Shown piece by piece: positions 54,370-64,000 of a DNA stretch of 64,000 nucleotides. Under the pieces are notes generated by a model. That model saw nothing but the letters and a program-made list of their open reading frames with translations. It made no database searches and was not told the DNA's origin. Origin of the DNA: Siderastrea siderea. Taxonomy: Eukaryota > Cnidaria > Anthozoa > Scleractinia > Rhizangiidae. The DNA is taken from the NCBI GenBank assembly GCA_964030785.1, contig OZ034968.1:50289230-50353229 (forward strand). Reading direction: 5' to 3'. Each line of letters begins with the position of its first letter. Positions within the stretch are counted from its first letter, which is position 1. The position numbers were made by a program, and so were the translations under genes.

Positions 54370-54412
54370 ACTTTGAGTTTATCTCAAGACATAGATTCAG
54401 CAATTTTAAAAG
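54370..54412 (+). CDS. CHMP7: CHMP7-like exon 3 (small, Snf7 domain)
   Basis: A 43-bp exon after a very strong acceptor (TTTTTTTTTTCATCTCTTTAG), with donor GTTTGTAT. In phase 0 it encodes TLSLSQDIDSAILK and one extra base. Placed after ...DAMDELNE of the previous exon it lines up with the segment D-T-Q-D-E-V-S-Q-T-L of vertebrate CHMP7 with at most a one-residue length difference, including the conserved Q-D and final L. Phase, strand and sequence all agree, but the exon is short, so it needs transcript support. The next exon was not found downstream in the window. Confidence 0.5.
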
Positions 54413-54603
54413 GTTTGTATTACTTGTTTAATGTTTTTCATGGCTCTTTATTACTGTTTTATTGGTGTTGCAGGTTAATTATGTAGTAAAATTGGTATCT
54501 TGATGTATGTTGTCAGCCATCTCGCCAGTTCTTTTAAACTTATTTTTTACAGCCTGCGGGTTACATAAGGCACAAAGCGTCCATTTGATGTAATGGTGTA
54601 AGC

Positions 54604-54710
54604 AAAGGCTCCTATGAGCTAACTCATGAAGATGAAATACTCTTAATTAAAATAGTCTACGTGTATATTTCAGCTCTTTGATCAGTTTGAAGTTTTATTT
54701 CTAAAAATGT
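54604..54710 (+). repeat. dispersed repeat, second copy of 18768-18855
   Basis: Shares CAAAGGCTCCTA(T/G)GAGC, AACTCATGAAG and CTCTTTGATCAGTT in order. Confidence 0.5.
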
Positions 54711-54849
54711 TTGTTCATATAATGATAATTTCAAAATATTTACATTCCTCGCTTGTTGCTCCTTTGTAGATTTGGTAGTAAATCCTTTCTTGTGCTTCTG
54801 TTCTGCTGTTTTCTATATAAACGGTCTCTTACAAACACTACCAAATAAA

Positions 54850-55330
54850 AACCTATAAAAATCCAGTGATTTTTTTCATGGCAATGTCACAGGATTTTCA
54901 GTGATTTTTCAGAGGATTTTCATGGCCAAGATTAATGGCATTTTCATGGGATTTTCCCCCTGAAAAACATGTGAAAACCACATGAAAATCCTCTTAATAT
55001 TTGCTGTTTCAGGGCCCATGAAACTGTAAAGCTGTGGAGCAAACAGTGAAATTCCCATGAAAATACTTATGATATTTTTATGGGGTGTGATGTTGTTATT
55101 TCATGGTGATGAAAATCCCATTAACTCAAATTTAATGGTGGCCCTGGGATTTCATGGCTCATAAAAAAAGCATGGTTTTTGCATTAATATGGAAATATTC
55201 ATGGTCATTAAAATATCTGCAGTAGTTTCAGTCCCTTTTCATGGCATTTTAAAGAGCCATGAAAATCAACCTTATTCACTCATTTTCATGGAAATTAATT
55301 TCATGGGGTGGGGGAACATACACCATTAAA
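54850..55330. repeat. TTTTCATGG/CCATGAAAA-rich repeat region
   Basis: More than a dozen copies of TTTTCATGG or its inverse CATGAAAAT(CC) are spread over 480 bp at irregular spacing in both orientations. The whole stretch is able to fold on itself. No coding potential. Confidence 0.6.
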
Positions 55331-55404
55331 AGAACATGAAAAAACGTGACTTATTGAAAACAAAAACTCACCATATTCCTGAGCCATTTGTTGATATTTA
55401 ATAT

Positions 55405-55740
55405 CAACAAATGGTAGGTATATATGAAATGACAAAAAAATGGCTATCCCTTATACCAAATCCGCCACGAATTCCAGTTTTCTATGCCCTTACAAAGATT
55501 CTCAAACCGAACCCAGTTGGGAGACCGATTATATCCGGCTGTGATAGCCCAACAGAACAAATCTCATCATTTGTTGACTACCTCCTTCATCCTATTGCTA
55601 AAGTACAGAAATCATATCTTAAAGACACAACTGATTTCTTGAACTTTATAGAGAAAACAAAGGTCGAAAAAGACACAGTGCTTGTGTCCATGGACGTTGC
55701 TAGCCTATATACTGTACTAACATCCCACAGGAGGAAGGAA
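55405..55740 (+). pseudogene. second Penelope-type RT fragment
   Basis: The frame reads IPVFYALTKILKPNPVGRPI, ISGCDSPTEQISSFVDYLLH and VLVSMDVASLYT (RT motif A with catalytic Asp), the Penelope RT layout but a lineage clearly different from copies A-D. It stops just after motif A. A perfect 31-nt palindrome (55384-55414) overlaps the 5' edge. Confidence 0.65.
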
Positions 55741-56629
55741 TCACTATTGTATTGACATTTTTAAGGCTTCTGAAGAATGACCGGATGGCAGAGTGAATGA
55801 TCACCTAATAACAATTATTTTCAAGGCTAAAAACACAAAACAATAACTGAGACTGTTCAGTCAACATGCAGCAGTTTAGTTGAATTAAGTAGCTTATGAG
55901 ATAGAAAAACGAACAATTTCAAAATGCACATGTTAAGTTTATTTTTGTAACCTTTGTACACGATAAAATTGCAACAGTAGCTTAACACGCTAAACTACAG
56001 TGTAGCACACAATGTAATATAAAGCTAAGAACTACAACATTTTATTTTTATGGTACGGAGTTCGAAGGAAATGTAACTGCAACCAATAGATAATCATGTG
56101 CCACTGATAATTACAATTTTCAAGCTAAGGACACTTTAATTTGCTCACCTCAGTATTTGCGGTCAGCTCTTCCGTATTCTTTCCCTTGTGGAAAAATGGC
56201 CTCAAACACATTTACAGGGACTTTACAGTGTACGGGAGTCACTTCAAAGAACCTAAAATTATCGTGGCGAACATTATCCTTGTGAAAGTGGCTACACAGC
56301 ATATTCGGAGCCTGTCCGTTTGTTGTTTACAAAACGGGTTCAGATCTTCGCTCCAGGAAAGCAAAACATCAAAATCTTTTCCAAAACTGCATATTAAGTT
56401 CTTCTCGCTAAAGCTGTCCACGTGCTCTTCTAAGCTAAATTATCAACGGTCGAGAATTTCAGGTAGTGCGATCGGGCGGGATAAGAAACAATTGTTTTAT
56501 AAAAGTTGGCCAATTAGATTAACGCCGCGGCTGTCTCAAGGGATCTTTGCAATGAAATTCCAACATGTGCCTACCCGCCTGTCGCGAAATGTGAAATAAT
56601 GGTGCTTTATCCGCCGAAACTGCTCAGAA
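55741..56629. other. intergenic or intron, nothing secure
   Basis: A minus-strand frame from ATG 56421 (MDSFSEKNLICSFGKDFDVL) to 56239 is mildly protein-like and could be a first exon, but no family or splice partner was found. The overlapping plus-strand frame of 152 codons shows no recognisable motif. Confidence 0.25.
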
Positions 56630-57065
56630 GCTTATAGCGGAGCATGCGGGCAAAGCCCACCAGCGGAGCTCCATTGCTAAGGAAATTTGGTAACCTATCA
56701 ATCCGAGAAATTTTGGTTGTGATGTAATAGTCACGTGACCGTCCGTACGTCCGTCCGTCCGCACAGACTCTGTGGGAGGGGGAGGGGAGTCCCAAGACAA
56801 CCCGACGGGGGTAGAGAATGCCATCTTTTCTTGGCAGGAAATAGCGCGGTGCTTTTGGGCAACCGGCGTTTTTCTTGGCGGGAAATCGCATGACCAACGT
56901 CGGTTTTGAAAAGGAGGTTTCTTTAGAAGCTTAAAGCTTCTTTAGCATTTAACGATTGTTCGAGAGTACTGAAGTTTGATACTTGACAAAAAAAACATCA
57001 AATGGAAAAAAAAAGTTCAAAAGAATACTGGTAGAAGGCGAAAAGTTCAAGTTACGAAAGCTGCC
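56630..57065 (-). repeat. dispersed repeat, copy 2 (other copy 51740-52110)
   Basis: Longer copy, with CGTCCGTACGTCCGTCCGTC and GGCGGGAAATCGC blocks absent from copy 1. The conserved blocks are listed under copy 1. Confidence 0.65.
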
Positions 57066-57582
57066 TTCAAAGAACTTCATCGCTTTGTTTTCTTTACGGC
57101 GGAGAGTTTGCCCTGTTCTGAAACACAACCGAGTAAGTGAAGTTTTTAAAGGGTCTAAGGTACATGATTTCGAGTATTACAGTGAAAGAAATTACGTTTG
57201 AAATGGAAATTTGATTTATGCCATTAGAAATGTGTCATTTACTTTTGACTTTAAAAAATTATTAGAAAATGCGCTCAGATTTGTGACAGATTCTTGAATA
57301 TTTTGCCATGCTCAGCCAATTTCACTCGCGTGGACCAACCTACGATTTTGGAAGTGTAACGCGAATTGAATTTAAGTATAAACTTACGGGTTTTCGAATA
57401 AACTTTTTTCAAAAATGATTTCTCTGTCCATTATTTTGTGTTTGTTTATTCATAACAGTAGGTCTAAGCACAGTCGCAAGACAACTGCACAAGCTTTGCT
57501 TTCAATTTTGACTGTCCGGTCCATCTGTTTGTGCAACTGTCGATTTTCTTGTCCTAGAAGTTTTCAATAGTAATAATCTTTC

Positions 57583-58100
57583 AAGCGAAGCAGTTGTCGG
57601 TTTAAAGTTATTTTATCCCAAAAGCTTCCGAAAACAGTTTTGTACGTTCCTCAAAGCGCTTAACTTTATATAGGCAAAACTTATGCCGGCATAATTTAAT
57701 TAAAGCGTGTTTGGTGTTTCTTTGTTTTGAATCAGTGATGGTCTCTAGTTAGAGAACGAAATATAACAGTTATTTTAAAACCTACAAGCGAAGCAGTTGT
57801 CGTGTTAAACCTATTATATCCGAAAAGCTTCCAAAAACAGTTCTGTGCATTTTTAAAAGCGCTCGAATTTCACACAATTTGCAGCCGCAAAACTTATGCC
57901 ACAGAGTTAAAAATGTTTGGACGGTGTTTGTTTGTTTGATTTCAATCTCGATGGTCTCAAGTTAGAGAATGAAATATAAGGGTTACTTAAGTAACTATAA
58001 GCGAAGCAGTTTTGAGTTTAAAGCTATTTTATCTGGTAAGTAATGTGTGTTCCTCAAAGTGCTTGAATTTTTTCGAGGCTGCTAAAGCCTGCGCGACATT
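57583..58100 (+). repeat. tandem repeat, about 2.5 units of 203-213 bp
   Basis: AAGCGAAGCAGTTGTCGGTT recurs as AAGCGAAGCAGTTGTCGTGT at 57786 and AAGCGAAGCAGTTTTGAGTT at 57999. Each is followed by TATTTTATC..AAAAGCTTCC and, later, CTAGTTAGAGAA-like blocks. Confidence 0.8.
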
Positions 58101-59815
58101 TCTTCGATAAGTTTATTACAAGTGCTTCGAAGCTCCCCGATCCTTTCTTTCGGGTAATCCCAGTAAAATGCCGGTGAAATGTCAGTATAAATTTTTGACC
58201 AGACTAATATTTTTATTTAGTGGCAGTTCATGTTATTTGTTAACATCCGAACGCGATGAAGATAACCTATTTAAACAGTCGAATAATTTTTATTTTGTTT
58301 TTCTAAATGAGTGCCGTTTCAAGTTCATTCAAGCGAACAGCCAATAATCCAAGGAGATTTGACAAGCCTTGACAGTTAATGACAGCTAGGATATGGAAAC
58401 ATTGCAAACACCAAGCAAGACGGCTCGTGAGTAAAATGTGTTCAGTTTGATGCCCGAAAAAAAAAAATAATCAAGCTGTGCTCAGCCTCTAGAATGACCT
58501 TTCGAGCTTGGCTTTACAGAACAGATCCCCAAAATATTGGAGGACAATTCGGAACACTTTCAGGCCTATATAAGGCCTATATAAGGTACTGGTATCAAAT
58601 TTCAGGTGGAGCACATAACCTTACTTTCTCTTTTTTCCTTTTTTCCTCAAAGGTTCCAATGAATGCTTTATGTTTATGTCATTGAACTCTCTATATATGT
58701 ATTGGAAAATCTCGAGAAGCATTGAAACCATAAAAATAATGGTACAGACTTTCTTTGGGCCATCAAGAGAGGAAACATTTGTGACAATTGAGAAGAGCAT
58801 TTCCGTAGTAGGGAAAAGAAAAATATAGACTGGCTTAGATATAATTGGACTTTATTCATAGATCAGGGAAATTTGAAATCATTTTCGGCAGTCAAGTATG
58901 TGAGTATTCCATGTGGCGAAGGCCGCCATTTTGTTAGCTATCAAATGTATACACCTGCAGTATTATAAGTAGTGTTGTGATTTCACTGGTGTGCATGTTT
59001 AAGTGGGATCTACCGAAGGAAGGAGTGACTGCCAAATTTACAACCTAACTCCTGTGACTCGTTTCAATGCAATATGTCTTCACAAGGTAAACAGTAAGAG
59101 CCAGTTAGATAATTTTCCTCTCTGGGAAAAATCATGTGACCTTTGAGCATGATTGTCAACAGTGAATCATAGACGCTTCTCTCTGATTTTTCTTGAGGAG
59201 AGCGGGAGCGCGGGCTGTTTTTTAAATTATAAAATAAAATAAAACGAGTGTTACATGATGTCAGTTTACCTGTGCATGTTTATGTAACGTCTTCTAACAT
59301 GGCTACACACAAACCAAAATAATCATGACAGTGTTGCGTGAATTTTAAATTTAATTTGTGGTATTTAAAGTGGAATGTAGTGCAAACGTAGTTGCTGCTT
59401 ATTTCTGTCTACTTCTGGTAGTTCGTGGAAAACAAGTTCTCTGGACTGGACCTCCTACATGTACATGTATGTGTGATATCAGAATGAAATGTTTTTTTTT
59501 CAAGGCACATCCTTGTCAATGGTCAGTTTTAAATCTTCTTAACCATTAAGGAGATTTTACCATTAAGGCAATCCCTAGTAATGGTGGTGATGCGCTTGCG
59601 ACAACTTCATCAAATTAAGCGTGAGAAATGAGATCTTGAAGATTCTTAGGGACTATTTTACAGGTCATTGTACGAGGGGAGCAAAGAAATCACGGAAAAC
59701 CAAGCGTGGACATTTATGAAATTTATTGCACTGATCAAGGAGAAACGATCGTAAACTGAAATAAATAATACAACGAAATTTCTATCAATCGTGAAATAGT
59801 AGGACCAAAATGACA
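58101..59815. other. non-coding, nothing secure
   Basis: A possible exon-like stretch ends at GACGGCTC|GTGAGTAA (58431) after an ATG at 58393, but it is only about 13 codons long. No other gene or repeat recognised. Confidence 0.3.
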
Positions 59816-60368
59816 TGTAACAATCCTGTACGGCAACTTTTACGGCGACAAATTGCAACTCTGACTTCAATTGCAAGAACAAACCAGTAAAAACTACCTT
59901 AAACTACGCGAATTCCAATGAATAATACCCATAATTCCATAATGGCATTATAAACTGATTTAGAGCCTAGTGCTCTCTAGACTTAAAGGTGGGTTTTCAC
60001 TCCAAGTAAAGTGTCTTGATCCATTTCACTCCTTAGATGATTCTAAATCAATTAAATCTTGAATTTTTCGATTGTACAAAATGATTATCTGTGCACTTTG
60101 CCCATTACTGAAAACTAACCTCAACAAAAATAACAGATTACTTACATATCGGTCCCACTTGAGCCAAAGGTTAGAAGCACAAAAAACGAAAATGCCAACA
60201 ATGTTATGAAACACTGGCAAAAAGGACGCTAAACTGCGCTTTTACATATGTGCGCGTGGGGATGCTGAAAGGTCCGATTACAAAACCAATGAAAACAAAG
60301 ATAAACATTGTAACTTAGATACACGAGCAAAGTGATCAAAATAGGCCATTGTTCTAATGTCCGTAACA
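59816..60368 (-). repeat. candidate 3' LTR of the BEL/Pao element
   Basis: On the minus strand a purine-rich stretch TTTCAGGGGAGCCA is followed by TGTTACGGAC at 60368. A plausible TGTAACA end lies at 59816-59822. The 553-bp span is what an LTR would need, but no second copy is in the window to compare, so the boundaries are tentative. Confidence 0.3.
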
Positions 60369-60445
60369 TGGCTCCCCTGAAATAATCATATTTCACTAAT
60401 CAATGTTCAATGTTCACTTAATCAACTTTCATTTTACAGGTCAGT

Positions 60446-63400
60446 TCAATGCTTGATAAGGCTCCTCGGCCAGGAATTACCCTGGATCTCTAAATTCTTC
60501 ACTGGCGTCAGCAGCACTAGCTTCTGAACTGGCCGCACCAGGTACCGCACTGGGCCAGTCCTCTTGCCATTGTTGTCTAAGCAGCTATCTGCAAGAGCTA
60601 CTTGGACCTTGCGAACTTGACCATCAGTGCTAGGGTAGATGGCTGATACAAGTGCTAACTGCAAAGCGTTTCGAGGGAGATTCTTATCCTTGACACTAAC
60701 GACCATCAATCAGCAAATTTCTCCGAGGACGTGTCCACTTCTGATGCTCATGTTAAGGAGTTACTCTTTTCGCCATCGGGTCCAGAAAGATGCTGAACTC
60801 ACCTCCAATTCTTCCTACAATACATGTCTGCTGGCTGATAGGCACCAGCAGAGCGAGAGCGACCTTTGACTTCATTGTCAGCGAATGATTAGGGGTCAAA
60901 GGACTTGGCGAATCTGGATCTGCAAGCTGATTGGTTGTCAGGGGGCGACTGTTGACTATCGCCTCCGCTTCACAAATGAGAGTCCTGAGAGACTCGTCAT
61001 CAAGTTGTTCTCCGTTATCTTGTAATGATGACAGGACGTTGCACACAGTTCTTATTTGGCACTCCCACACACCTCCCATATGACTCGCAGATGGGACGTT
61101 CATTTTGAAGGGGAACCAGTCACACTGTTCCTCCAGCAGCTTTGCTTTAATTCTTTCTTGGTCCATCTCAGCTAAGGCTTCAATAAGTTCCTTACGAGCT
61201 CTCATGACTTATAAACTGCCGTAGGGCATTAATAAAGGAATCTGCCTCGAGAGAGTTTGACGTTTCGAGGTGTAGAGCTCTTGAGGTCATACAGGTAAGT
61301 AGGACACCATAATGTTTCAGGTCCTTCGGTCCGTCCTTTATAACAAGGGGACCAAAATGGTCGACGGCGCAATAGGTGAAGGGGGTGGAGTATACTCTAG
61401 GCGATCTTCAGGCAGGTCTGCCATTCTTTGTTCTTATGCTACTCCACGTAGTTTCTTGCACTTGATGCAGGAGGAAATATGATGAAAGGCTGTTTACCCA
61501 GAATCCGTTCGACCATACTTCATGAGGGGTCATGCCTTTGCCTTGATGTCTTTTGTGCTCATGGAAATGCTTGACGATAAGCTTCGTAACGTGGCTGTCT
61601 CATGGCAACATTATTGGAAACTTTATTTCATCTGACAGGCTTGTGCGTCTGAGAAGTCCACCGACTCGCAAAATTCTGTGCGCATCGACAAACGGGTCGA
61701 GCTTGTATAGTGAACTGTAAGTTTTAATGCGATGTTTCCTTTTCTGTGCGAAGACTCTTCTGTCGAGGTCAGTGCTCTCATGCTTTATCTTCTTCAAGGT
61801 TGCTAATTCTTCCATGGAGGTGTTGATATGTGACGCCCAAATGATTGCGCACTCTGCACTCTCCAGATCACTGACGTTCGATTCTTCTGTTTTCTCATTG
61901 TTGTACTGTTTCTTGCGCACGCAATCTCTTAAACTCCTAACGTAGCGTAGACACAAAGCAACTGCTTGTTTCGCTCGATACCAGTCAGTGAAATACTTCA
62001 CTCACTCTTCAAGATTCAACTTCTCTGAAACTAATTGTGAAATTTGTGTGGTTGCCATGGTAATGGACCTTTTGACTTCGGGGTGTCTTGCTTGAGTTCA
62101 TGGATGTGCTGACTGTTCTCTGTAATACTGGTTGGCCACTGGTTTTCTTTCTCCCAAAGGAATGCTGGTCCAGTGATCCACTGAGAATTTGACAGCTCTG
62201 ATGCTTTTACTCTGCGCGAGGCCTCGTCTGCAGGATTCTGTTTCGATTCAGTGTACTTTCACTGGTTAGCTGAAGTATTGTCTTGAATTTCTTGCCCACT
62301 TTACTATCCGTCCAGAACTATTCTCGATCAATGGGATACTCTAATTTCTTGGCGCAGCTGTTGGCTAATTCTCACTGAGCACATGGCAGCTGTTAGCTCC
62401 AGTCTCAGTATGGTTACTGGCTTTAATGGCACTACTCTGGACGTCCCCATAACGAAAGCGCAGTGAAATTCTCTGGTTTTCATATAACAATCTCAAGTAA
62501 CTGCATTGACCGTAACCGTTAACGCTTGCATCCGAGAAATGGTGGAGTTCTGCGCACACTACACGACCAAAGTTTACGGGCTTGTAACATCTGGGGATTG
62601 AAATGTGCTGTAGTTGTAGCAACTCTGCTCTCCACTTCTCCCACTTTGGCTTTATATCTTCAGGTATCGGGTCATCCCAGCCTAAGTCGAGCCGGCACAA
62701 CTCTTGAAGAATCGACTTCCCATTAAGCAAGAGAGGAGCAACGAATCCGAGTGGGTCGAAGACTGAGCTTATGGTAGACAGAATTCCTCTTCTAGTGCAT
62801 GGCTTGTCCTGAAGCACGATGGTGAACTGAAAGTAGTCAGACTAAATACACCACTGGACACTGAGTGCATGCTCCAAGGGAAGCGAATCAAGGTCTAAAT
62901 CTAGCTCTTTAACACCATCTGCTCTGTCCGACTCTGGGATTCTTCTCATAACTTCTTTGCTGTTTGACACAAACTTGTGGAGACGAAAACTTCCTCTGTT
63001 GCACATCTGGTTCCCAATTGCAATGAGATTTACAGCTTCATCAACAGACGGAACTGACTTTAGACCGTCACCCACATAGAAATCCTTGTGAAGAATCTCC
63101 GCGATGGTAGCTCCAAATGAATGAACAGTCATCTTCTACTCTTGGGGCTCACTTGTAATGTCTGCATTTTCCCACCAGAGAAAGCGCAGCAAATCTCCGT
63201 GCTCTTCATTCACTCTCACTTGGTGGAACATGGCTTCCATGTCGCACATAAAGGCGACTGATTCCTGACGAAACCTTCATAGTACGCCAGTCAAGTTGTT
63301 TGTCAAATCAGGGCCTTGAAGCAGGTGCTTGTTTAACGATTCTTTGATACGCAGCAGTACAATCGAACACCACGCGAATTTTATTCAGCTTCTTTGGATG

Positions 63401-63999
63401 ATAGATGCCGTGGTGGCAAATGTACCAAATATTGTGCTTCGTTTCTGTTTTTTCTGTTTGTTCACTAGCTGAATGTTCTGACTCTTGCATCTTGAATCGG
63501 CACCTTTTCGGCGTAACCGTTCTCGATCATCTTCTTCATAAATTCAACATAATCCTTTCGGTATTCTTGTCCGTTTCTAGTCTCGAACCGTTTTTTCAGC
63601 TGATTGAGCCGGCAAAGCGCTGCATCTCTGTTGTTGGGGAGTTTAATGTTTTCGTTCTTCAAAGGCAACAGAAGCTTGTAGTGGCCACTGATGAATCCCT
63701 TTCTCAGCTATTTCAAGAAATCTTGTCTTCTTTGGAAAGTCCAAGCTTCAATGTGTTCTTGTATTCTACGAAATCGAGCTCAAACATTATTTTGATTGAT
63801 TGCAGATGGATTTGTTATCTCCTTTGTTTTCTCGTTTAACATGAAACTAAGTTGGCTGTCACAAGTTCCCGGTATGATTTCCCTTGCTAAGACACGGTGA
63901 CAAGTGGAATTCAAAGCGTGGTCTTTTAAGGGGGTATCTGAGGTCACTACTGGTCCCATGATGCTCCATCCTAACAAGGTTCAAACTGCGTAGGGGTCT
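60446..63999 (-). pseudogene. BEL/Pao LTR retrotransposon pol, decayed, runs off the window
   Basis: Minus-strand order: pre-RT segment RLNQLKKRFETRNGQEYRKD (63620); RT start ICHHGIYHPKKLNKIRVVFD (63420); AMFHQVRVN-type palm near 63230; FYVGDGLKSVPS near 63080, where the expected YVDD box reads YVGD; FDPLGFVAPLLLNGKSILQE near 62750 (A17/Pao region); RNase H remnant HFSDASVNGYGQ near 62540; integrase zinc-binding region IKFPIMLP near 61600; integrase core end HMGGVWECQIRTV near 61080; C-terminal DUF5641-like NNGKRTGPVRYLVRPVQKLV near 60530. Multiple frameshifts and stops. The order and motifs are diagnostic of BEL/Pao. Confidence 0.8.
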
Positions 64000-64000
64000 T

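Noticed and set aside
56141..56599. 152-codon plus-strand protein
   Set aside because: No recognisable motif, overlapped by an equally plausible minus-strand frame. Insufficient evidence for either.
58380..58431. First exon ending GACGGCTC|GTGAGTAA
   Set aside because: A good donor, but only about 13 codons, no recognised peptide and no matching downstream exon.

Overview
This is eukaryotic (animal) DNA with the sequence habits of an anthozoan cnidarian, most likely a stony coral or sea anemone. That placement is an inference from the mix of elements: Penelope-like retroelements with hammerhead ribozymes, Cryptons, BEL/Pao, a Polinton fossil, a tRNA-like repeat typical of coral gene models, and very few host exons. 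There is no bacterial gene organisation.

The only host gene I can support is a CHMP7-like ESCRT-III gene on the plus strand. Three phase-compatible coding exons are visible (1492-1611, 37538-37636, 54370-54412). Two introns of about 35.9 kb and 16.7 kb separate them, and almost everything else lies inside these introns or downstream.

Layout. 3.7-4.5 kb: a small TIR element with a Myb-like fragment. 4.5-18 kb: a decayed Polinton/Maverick-like element (basic core-like protein, zinc-finger proteins, SLOG-like Rossmann protein, protein-primed family B DNA polymerase). It is split at 5.98-12.08 kb by an inverted pair of Penelope-like elements that carries a 12-bp target duplication. 19.9-20.6 kb: three copies of a tRNA-like repeat. 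21.0-22.8 kb: a 5'-truncated RTE-like retrotransposon. 23.07-30.10 kb: a second inverted Penelope pair with an 11-bp target duplication. Inserted in that pair is a 4.36-kb block bounded by TA and by two apparently identical 257-bp direct repeats. The block contains an HUH-SF3 replication-initiator gene (broken by two in-frame TGAs) and a Tc1-type transposase. 30.1-31.9 kb: Ty3/gypsy LTR and pol remnant. 32-37 kb: hAT-like remnant, hammerhead-like motifs, pogo-type MITE, Crypton derivative, foldback MITE. 38.6-40 kb: a TIR element with an 8-bp target duplication and hairpin ends. 42.5-43.8 kb: Crypton tyrosine recombinase. 44.7-46.5 kb: two non-autonomous TIR elements. 46.7-49.5 kb: a two-gene DD34E transposon with introns and a SHOCT-like accessory exon. 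50.8-51.35 kb: Harbinger DDE remnant. 51.7-58.1 kb: tandem and dispersed repeats and a second Penelope-type RT fragment. 60.4-64 kb: BEL/Pao pol on the minus strand, running off the window.

Most apparent reading frames are decayed transposon genes. The most unusual items are the Rep-containing block with direct terminal repeats, the two inverted Penelope pairs with shared target duplications, the UGA codon shared by two Penelope copies, and the two-gene DD34E transposon.
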